Assembly: GCF_014196625.1 (NCBI RefSeq)
Contig: NZ_JACIDZ010000020.1
Location: forward strand, 1 to 55,392
Length of the DNA: 55,392 bases
DNA from: Martelella radicis
Lineage (GTDB): Bacteria; Pseudomonadota; Alphaproteobacteria; Rhizobiales; Rhizobiaceae
Reading direction: 5' to 3'
The translations under genes and the position numbers were made by a program. The notes below the pieces were generated by a model. That model was not told the DNA's origin. It made no database searches and worked only from the letters and a program-made list of their open reading frames with translations. Numbering within the stretch: the first letter of the stretch is position 1; the number at the start of each line of letters is the position of its first letter. Of this stretch, positions 49,713 to 55,392 are shown piece after piece.

Positions 49713-50480
49713 ATGATGGAAAAGTTAAAACGCAAGAGGGCTTTCATTACCGGTGCTGAACAGGGCATTGGTTTTCACACGGCCAAATCGCTGATCGAAG
49801 CCGGATGCGATGTCTACGTGCACTATTTCAGCGGTAGGGAAGGTCCTGAAGAACTGGTGGCACTCGCCACGTCGCGGGGGCAACGTGCGGCGTTCGGCTA
49901 TGCCAATCTGACCGATGTCGAGGAAACCAATAAATGTGCGCAGGATGCTGCCGCTTTCCTCGGCGGCATCGATGTCCTGATCAACAATGTCGGCGGCATT
50001 ATAGCGCGCAAATGGCTGGGCGAGATTGACCAGGATTTCTGGAAGACGGTCATCGACGTCAACATGACGACCATGCTGAATGTCACGCAGGCCGCTCTCC
50101 CCCATCTGAAGGCGGCAACCGAAGGCGCAAGCATTGTCAATCTCGCTTCGCTGGCCGGTCGTTCCGGCGGGCACTCCGGTTCGCTCGCTTATTCCACGAC
50201 CAAGGGGGCCGTTTTGACGTGGACGCGCTCGCTTGCCGCCGAACTCGGCGAATACGGCATCCGGGTCAACGCGGTGGCGCCGGGACTGATCCTTGGCACA
50301 CGCTTCCACAATATCCACACGACCAAGGAGTCTTCAGACGAGACCGTCAAGGGCATCCCGCTCGGTCGTGCAGGAACTGCTGAAGACGTGGCGCGCACGA
50401 TTACCTTCCTCGCATCGGAATATGACGGCTTCATCTCCGGCGCGACAATCGACATAAATGGCGGCATTTACCGCATGTAA
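49713..50480 (+). CDS. SDR family oxidoreductase
   Basis: A 255-residue classical SDR. The Rossmann motif TGAEQGIG is near residues 13-20, NNVGG near 91-95, the catalytic Ser in LASLAG near 146, Y160-x3-K in YSTTK, and the DINGG tail is typical of FabG-like enzymes. It lies between the TRAP operon and an RbsD/FucU gene, so oxidation of an imported sugar or sugar acid is likely. Substrate unknown. Two ATG codons in tandem follow AAAAGG. Confidence 0.9.
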   Translation: MMEKLKRKRAFITGAEQGIGFHTAKSLIEAGCDVYVHYFSGREGPEELVALATSRGQRAAFGYANLTDVEETNKCAQDAAAFLGGIDVLINNVGGIIARKWLGEIDQDFWKTVIDVNMTTMLNVTQAALPHLKAATEGASIVNLASLAGRSGGHSGSLAYSTTKGAVLTWTRSLAAELGEYGIRVNAVAPGLILGTRFHNIHTTKESSDETVKGIPLGRAGTAEDVARTITFLASEYDGFISGATIDINGGIYRM

Positions 50481-50532
50481 CCAGGCAACCGGTGCAGGCA
50501 GGCCTGCATCGGCTTCCCCCCAGGGGTTTGAA

Positions 50533-50952
50533 ATGCTGAAAACACAAATCATTCATCCGCAATTGCTGTCAGCACTGGCGAAATGCGGGCACAAGGCGAA
50601 AATCCTCATTGCCGATGCCAATTATTCCGTGGTCACGAATTCGTCGGCCGATGCGGAAATCGTGTATCTGAATTTCGCGCCGGGCATGATCCCGGCGACC
50701 ACGGTTCTCAAGGGGATCAGTCAGTTCATCGATATCGAAGCGACCACCATGCTCGCCTGGCCGGACGATTTTGAAAACACCATCCACGGCGAATACCTTG
50801 AGATCCTGCCTGCCGAAACGCCGATGACACTGACAAGCCGCGACGCGTTTTACGCTGAAGTGCGCGCGAAGGACGCGCTCCTCGTGATCGCAACGGGCGA
50901 AACGAGGCGATTTGCCAATCTTCTGATCACCGTCGGCTCGGTTATTCTCTGA
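50533..50952 (+). CDS. RbsD/FucU family sugar mutarotase-like protein
   Basis: A 139-residue RbsD/FucU family protein. It has the N-terminal LLSALAKCGHKAKILIADANY block (about 10-28) with the catalytic His and Asp positions, and the closing E-TRRFANLLITVGSV strand-helix. Family members interconvert sugar anomers (pyranose/furanose or alpha/beta). FucU-like residues at the C-terminus suggest a fucose- or related-sugar activity. It is 52 bp after the SDR gene and the last recognisable gene of this operon. Confidence 0.88.
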   Translation: MLKTQIIHPQLLSALAKCGHKAKILIADANYSVVTNSSADAEIVYLNFAPGMIPATTVLKGISQFIDIEATTMLAWPDDFENTIHGEYLEILPAETPMTLTSRDAFYAEVRAKDALLVIATGETRRFANLLITVGSVIL

Positions 50953-51173
50953 AAGCCACCATTGAAAACGGCGTTTGAAAGGACGAATGAAGAGAAGGCA
51001 ATATATCAAACGCCAAAGCGCAAATGGTTATCGGCATAGACCTCTCCGGCGCATGCAAATCGCCGATCGCCAAGATGCTGGCTGGCGGAAATGGGGCCGG
51101 GTACGGAATGTCGCTTTCCGGAACGTTCGACGCGAAGTTTGCCGTTGAGGAAACCGAACATCTGGCGCGCCTG

Positions 51174-51707
51174 CTAGTCACATATGTAGTATGTGACAGG
51201 GGGATCCGGTCTTTGCAGTGGCGCTCCGCTCAATATATCTTCGACGAGCTTCATCTGACCAGCCAAGAATATCCGGAGATCCTCGCGCTCGTCTTCGGTC
51301 ATCGCGCTTGCCCCAAGATTTTGCGCCATATCTTGAAGAGAAAGTTCGGATAGCCTCAGAAGTCGACTAACAGCGACCAAACTTCGGGCAAGCGATCGTG
51401 AGCCTTGATCCTCCAGTTCAAAAAGGGGAAACCGATCAATCTCGCTAGCGACTTCCGACATTGTGAGACCCGCGGCCCTGAGGTTAATCGCCTGTAGGTG
51501 CAGATGCTCCGACGTACGGTGGAAACTCTCGAATGATTCATAACCGTTCAGGAGCAATCTCTTTGCCGACGACTCTAATTGCCTTTTCCGGTGTCGCAAA
51601 GGGTACTGCGCCGTCCAGTACGTTAAGAAGAGGGCTATCATAGCGCCTGCGAATTGAGCCCAGCCTGACAAGTCGGCGTTGTCCTTCAAAAACTGAACTA
51701 ATCCCAT
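51174..51707 (-). CDS. Small N-terminally anchored membrane protein
   Basis: A 177-residue protein with one membrane helix near residues 17-34 (AQFAGAMIALFLTYWTAQY), then RHRKRQ, so the long C-terminal part is probably cytoplasmic. The rest is helical and charged with leucine-rich stretches, ending TYYICD. I do not recognise a family. The last codons lie in a GTCACATA / TATGTGAC inverted repeat that may double as a terminator. It is divergent from the RloC-like ATPase across 357 bp and outside the direct repeat, so it may or may not belong to that module. Confidence 0.6.
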   Translation of the reverse strand: MGLVQFLKDNADLSGWAQFAGAMIALFLTYWTAQYPLRHRKRQLESSAKRLLLNGYESFESFHRTSEHLHLQAINLRAAGLTMSEVASEIDRFPLFELEDQGSRSLARSLVAVSRLLRLSELSLQDMAQNLGASAMTEDEREDLRIFLAGQMKLVEDILSGAPLQRPDPPVTYYICD

Positions 51708-52064
51708 TGTCTCTCCATACCATGGGTGCCCTCAAGGTCCGATGCGGCATCATCTATGATGGCATAATTATGACTGTGGTAGAGCCATATTATTCGTGGC
51801 TCGTCACTTTTGTGATAGCAGCAGGATGGGCAGCTTTTAGGCAATTTTCGCAAGGATCCGAATGACTGAATAGGGGGCGCCTTCCGGACCGGCAGAAACG
51901 GGGCCGGGAGCGGACTGTCGGCTTGTAGGCCCACTCCTCGACAAATCGGAATCTCCACCATTGGCAGGCATCTACGACTATCGAACAAGCTGTACTAACC
52001 GCATCGCATAGTACAAAATATTGGAGCTTTGAGTTTAGTCCCAAAGAACAGGAGGGGGGGCTAG
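51708..52064. other. Intergenic region with direct-repeat copy A
   Basis: 357 bp between divergent genes. It contains the first 46-bp repeat (51861-51906) and the likely promoter of the ATPase gene in the last 100 bp (AT-rich tract near 51985-52035). No ORF of note. Confidence 0.45.
51861..51906 (+). repeat. Imperfect direct repeat, copy A
   Basis: This 46-bp sequence matches 54468-54513 at 39 of 46 positions, same orientation and no gaps. A 17-bp perfect core is GGGGGCGCCTTCCGGAC. The two copies bracket the RloC-like gene about 2.6 kb apart. Confidence 0.8.
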
Positions 52065-54383
52065 ATGAAATCTGATACGAATAACGATGCCTGTTTGAGC
52101 GTCCGGGTCAAGCACATCGGTCCGGTCATGGAACTTGAAGGCAAGCTCTCTCCGAAAGGGCAGAATCTGCTTTTCGCTACAAGTGGCACGGGGAAGTCCT
52201 TCATCTCGCGGGCTTTGCGGGCGTTGGACGGGCCGCTCGGAGAGGGTGAGAAGGACATTGACCCCGCTGACGTTGTCTCCGAGGAGAGCTCGGACGGCGC
52301 GCTGTCACTCCTCGAAGGCACCGCTGAGATCGCCAGAATCGCATTCGATAAGACCTCCGGACTCATCAGCCGCTTCCCCAGCCAATATATCTTTCACGTT
52401 TTCTCGTCCGACTACGTCGGCGCCGAGTTAGCCAGTCGCTCTTACGAACTCGACGGCGACATCGACCATCAGATCATTCTCGGGAAGGAGAATCTCGAGT
52501 TGCAGGACAAGGAGGCAGAGCTCGAGAAAATAGTTGGCGATCTCGATGAAGCCGTCCTTGCGCTCAGCGAGGCCTTTCAAAGGGGGAAAGACAAGCTCCG
52601 AAAGGCCCTATCAATACGAGCCAATCTGCAGGATTTTAGCGGGCTCGACCTGGAGAAGTGCCGAGGAACTGGTAAGCGTCCCGAGAAGCTGCCGACGAGT
52701 GCGGTGATCCTTGAGCAGTTCAACGCTTTGAAGGCCGTCCCGAGTGATCCGGAGAAGCCCAACCTATTAGCTGCGATGAGCGTCCAACTGAACGTGGACG
52801 AGATCCGCTCCCTCTTGGAGCGCCGCATCGACCAGTCCACCATCGCCGCTGAGGTGAAGGCCAAGATCGAGGCGGATAGAGAGTTCTTCGAAAAGGGCGT
52901 CCAGCTCCTAAAGAACGACGAGGAGTGCCCCTTTTGCACGCAGAAGTTCGACCTCGACGCCAGATCTGTCATTGACGCCTACCTGGCTTACTTCGCCGAC
53001 GCCGAGGCAAAGACACGCACATCTATCAGGCGCATGAAGGGCCAGACGACTGCGATCCGCGACGAGCTTTTGCGTCGTGAGGCAAACCTTAACCAGGCTA
53101 TAATTCGATACGACGCGTTGAAGGTCGCTTTCCCTTCGTTGAGTTCGACATCGCTCCAAGACGATGCTGAGCCTCGAGAGAAGATGTTCCGCCTGCTGGA
53201 CGAGGTCGATGGGCTGCTCGAAGAGAAGGCGGCCGACATCACCCGCTCGATCTGGCTCCGTGATGATTTCAGCATTGAAGGGTTGCAGGCGAGAATCAAC
53301 GAGGTCCGAGAAACGAACCGAACTCACATCGAGAAACTCAATTCGACTGTCGATAACTCGACGAGCGAGAGGTTGGCTTTGCAGCGTCGCGGGTGCTCGG
53401 CGTTCAACCACGACTTCCGTGAGGAGAACAAGGCCGCGATTGATGAGCTGGCCGCCAAGGAGGTTCAGCGGGCTGCGCTTTCCGACGCGATAGAGGCACT
53501 AAAGAAGACCAGCGGCGACAAGGTGGAAGCCCGTGAAAAGGTGGCCGACACTCTAGAAGAGCTGATCAGCTTCGCCTTCCACGGTCGCTACTCCTTCGAT
53601 AGAGAGAACTTCAGTGTTAAGCGCGATCAGAAGAACATGGTGCGCGGTAGCGACCGAACTCTTAGCGACGGCGAAAAGACAGTTTTGGCATTCTGCTACT
53701 TTGTGGCGCAGTCGCACCTGAAAATATATGAGGTGGGCGACTATCGGAAGCTCTACCTAATCGTCGACGATCCTGTATCATCAGTCTCGTTCGACTACGT
53801 CTACTGCATCTGCCAGATTCTCAAGACTCTGCGCATCGACGGCGGAGACATTAGAATCAACACGAACGGCTCAGAACGTCCTAAGCTGCTCATTCTTACC
53901 CACCACGACTTCTTCTACAACGTGGTGCTGAACAACAACGTAGTTCAGAAGAACGCGCTTTTCCAATTGGTGTCGCGCGGTCACAAGCACGAGATAGTCA
54001 ACCAGAAGAACTTTGTCGCGCCTCACATCTTTCACTTGCAGCACATCATCGATGTCGCCACATCCAGAGCATCGCCGAACCCAGCTACACCGAACGCCGT
54101 CAGGTCGGTGCTGGAGGGCATCTGGCGCTTCGCCTATCCCCAGAAGGCGGACCTTCAGGCATTCCTGAACGAGGCAAACTCCCAGCATGCATTCCAGGTG
54201 AGAAGTGTGCTTATCCAAGACATGAGCCACGGAGGCAAAATGTGGACAGAGAGCCCTCTAAGTGCCGACATTGAAACGGCTTGCAAGGAGGCTATCGAGA
54301 TCTTGCGATACTACGCTCCCGGGCAAGTCGAAAGCGTCGGTCGTTTCGAAGGTGTTCTGAACCCCGTCAACAAGGCTTCATAA
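52065..54383 (+). CDS. RloC-like zinc-hook ABC ATPase (candidate anticodon nuclease)
   Basis: A 772-residue Rad50/AAA_13-type ATPase. Walker A is ATSGTGKS (38-45), a zinc hook CPFC (288-291) sits between two coiled-coil arms, the ABC signature LSDGE is at 533-537, Walker B LYLIVDDP at 563-570 and the H-loop THH at 612-614. The C-terminal 150 residues include R680-x3-E684 and H708 or H722, which resemble the Arg-Glu-His triad of PrrC/RloC nucleases. RloC cuts tRNA wobble positions during phage infection, with DNA damage as cue. GGAGG precedes the ATG. The nuclease call depends on that C-terminal triad and is less sure than the ATPase. Confidence 0.75.
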   Translation: MKSDTNNDACLSVRVKHIGPVMELEGKLSPKGQNLLFATSGTGKSFISRALRALDGPLGEGEKDIDPADVVSEESSDGALSLLEGTAEIARIAFDKTSGLISRFPSQYIFHVFSSDYVGAELASRSYELDGDIDHQIILGKENLELQDKEAELEKIVGDLDEAVLALSEAFQRGKDKLRKALSIRANLQDFSGLDLEKCRGTGKRPEKLPTSAVILEQFNALKAVPSDPEKPNLLAAMSVQLNVDEIRSLLERRIDQSTIAAEVKAKIEADREFFEKGVQLLKNDEECPFCTQKFDLDARSVIDAYLAYFADAEAKTRTSIRRMKGQTTAIRDELLRREANLNQAIIRYDALKVAFPSLSSTSLQDDAEPREKMFRLLDEVDGLLEEKAADITRSIWLRDDFSIEGLQARINEVRETNRTHIEKLNSTVDNSTSERLALQRRGCSAFNHDFREENKAAIDELAAKEVQRAALSDAIEALKKTSGDKVEAREKVADTLEELISFAFHGRYSFDRENFSVKRDQKNMVRGSDRTLSDGEKTVLAFCYFVAQSHLKIYEVGDYRKLYLIVDDPVSSVSFDYVYCICQILKTLRIDGGDIRINTNGSERPKLLILTHHDFFYNVVLNNNVVQKNALFQLVSRGHKHEIVNQKNFVAPHIFHLQHIIDVATSRASPNPATPNAVRSVLEGIWRFAYPQKADLQAFLNEANSQHAFQVRSVLIQDMSHGGKMWTESPLSADIETACKEAIEILRYYAPGQVESVGRFEGVLNPVNKAS

Positions 54384-54789
54384 GAGATAAGAACTCTAAC
54401 TAACCCAGCGGGTGACAACTAGCCTTTGAACGATTGGCCGCTTTCAGGCGCGCAATTTGGTGGAGGGAATGACCGATTTGGGGGCGCCTTCCGGACAGGC
54501 TCAAAAGGGGCCGTAAAGTGATCCTGAATCGGCCTACAAATTGAAGACATTTACCTGCCCAAAATGAGAAAAGGAGGTGGAAATAGCAGAAAAAGGCCGG
54601 TCGGTGGTTGTGGATCTGGCCTGATGTGGCGTGCACAACCTGCGAGCCTGCGCAGCCGGAGATCAAGGGCGGCACGCCAGTCACTTCGCTCGCACCGCCG
54701 CCTCCAAACCAAATTTCTCGCTGTCACAGAGTCGTCGGTTGATTTGCGGTTACCCCTGTCATCACCGCTTCATGTAATATCTCCTGCAT
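54384..54789. other. Non-coding region between RloC-like gene and aldolase
   Basis: About 400 bp with repeat copy B and otherwise mixed sequence. A GC-rich inverted tract lies near 54640-54700. I see no gene or tRNA. It probably spans the right boundary of the inserted module. Confidence 0.4.
54468..54513 (+). repeat. Imperfect direct repeat, copy B
   Basis: Second copy of the 46-bp repeat described at 51861-51906, 85 bp past the ATPase stop. The seven mismatches are scattered, so the copies are old or selected only in the core. Confidence 0.8.
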
Positions 54790-55392
54790 CTATTCGTCTT
54801 TCACGCCTTTCAGAATTGCCGACAGCCGGTCGACCAGTTCTTCCGGCACATCGGACATCGGGCTTTTCGAGAAGCCGCAATCGCGCCCGAGAAGCCCGGC
54901 TGCCGCCTTCATGCGGGCGGGAAATTGCGGTCCGCGCACGATCTTCCAGAGGGGATAGAGGCGATTTTGAATCTTGAGCGCCTCGTCGTATTTTCCGGCC
55001 CGCGTCAGGTCCCACATGCGAACCGAAAGCCGGGGGAAAAGAGCCAGAATGGCAGAGATCGCGCCATCGGCGCCGAGTGCGAAACAGGAATGGAGCATTT
55101 CGTCGGTTGCGGCATAAACCATGCCGCGATCGCCGCAGGCGATCCGCATGTCGTACATGGCCATGATGCCGCCGACGCTCTGCTTGACGCCGATTACATG
55201 TTCGATATCGAGCAGCTCGGAAAAGAGTTCGGACGAGATCTCGTTTTGCGGCACGACGTTGTAGATGATGATGGGCAGGCCGACCGCCTCGGAAATCGCG
55301 CCGTAAAAGCGCTTGTTGCCGGCCGCGTCCGGCACCAGGACATTATAGAATGTCGGCGTGACCATAAGCGCATCCGCGCCGGCCTTCTTGGC
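54790..55392 (-). CDS. DHDPS/NAL-family aldolase, 5' end outside window
   Basis: The 3' part (201 codons including stop) of a dihydrodipicolinate synthase / N-acetylneuraminate lyase family protein. The visible residues include A-D-A-LMVTP at the window edge, the catalytic tyrosine in IIIYNVVPQNE, and the Schiff-base lysine in VIGVKQSVGG. The C-terminal helices are complete. Whether it makes lysine precursor or cleaves a sugar acid cannot be decided. The nearby TRAP, SDR and RbsD genes favour a catabolic KDG- or sialate-type aldolase. It reads off the right edge. Confidence 0.88.
   Translation of the reverse strand, partial: AKKAGADALMVTPTFYNVLVPDAAGNKRFYGAISEAVGLPIIIYNVVPQNEISSELFSELLDIEHVIGVKQSVGGIMAMYDMRIACGDRGMVYAATDEMLHSCFALGADGAISAILALFPRLSVRMWDLTRAGKYDEALKIQNRLYPLWKIVRGPQFPARMKAAAGLLGRDCGFSKSPMSDVPEELVDRLSAILKGVKDE

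Noticed and set aside
51024-51353. Plus-strand ORF of 109 codons after the RbsD gene
   Set aside because: It overlaps the 3' end of the minus-strand membrane protein gene and has no recognisable family. The first part may be a decayed remnant but I could not identify it.

Overview
The window looks like chromosome from an alphaproteobacterium of the Hyphomicrobiales, near Rhizobiaceae or Aurantimonadaceae. This is inferred from GC-rich coding, an EtfBA / PduO-type adenosyltransferase / twin-transmembrane gene run, a GcrA-family regulator, and an intergenic repeat of the kind I associate with rhizobia. No 16S or core marker is present to fix the genus.

Layout. (1) 1-17.0 kb is a defence island. 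It opens with the end of an IS21-type element that has cut a metallophosphoesterase gene. Then come an unknown gene, a four-gene minus-strand operon matching the Shango anti-phage system (TerB protein, DUF2791 ATPase, Lhr-like helicase) plus a coupled DEDDh exonuclease, a DUF2971 gene, a 1721-residue Avs-like STAND NTPase with an N-terminal nuclease-like domain, a tail-anchored small protein, and an intact paralogue of the interrupted phosphoesterase. A tRNA-Ile(CAU) gene closes it. (2) 17.1-33.9 kb is chromosomal: SIMPL protein, YjbQ, EtfAB, cobalamin adenosyltransferase, macrodomain, SDR, YihY, GluQRS, AlkA-like glycosylase and HNH protein. A catabolic cluster follows (AraC regulator, cupin, TRAP transporter), then a CDF metal exporter, DsbB and a YqaA protein. 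(3) 33.9-43.6 kb is a prophage fragment at tRNA-Leu(CAA). It has an integrase, a leftward early operon, a CI-type repressor with six operator-like sites, a rightward early operon with a GcrA homologue, an O-like protein carrying an iteron cluster, and a NusG-like antiterminator. It stops at a terminator where structural genes would be expected. (4) 43.6-45.8 kb is a scar with an AT-richer secreted ClpP-fold protein and a potassium-channel remnant. (5) 45.8-51.0 kb is a carbohydrate or sugar-acid cluster: GntR/FCD regulator, TRAP P-Q-M genes, SDR and RbsD/FucU. (6) 51.2-54.5 kb holds a small membrane protein gene and a RloC-like zinc-hook ATPase. Two 46-bp imperfect direct repeats bracket the ATPase. 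A partial DHDPS-family aldolase ends the window.

The main interest is the density of anti-phage genes. The Shango-like operon encodes a TerB protein with a signal peptide, a peptidoglycan-binding domain and a membrane anchor, and its fourth gene is a coupled exonuclease. Other notable points are the symmetric operator/promoter design of the prophage switch and the phage-borne GcrA and NusG homologues.
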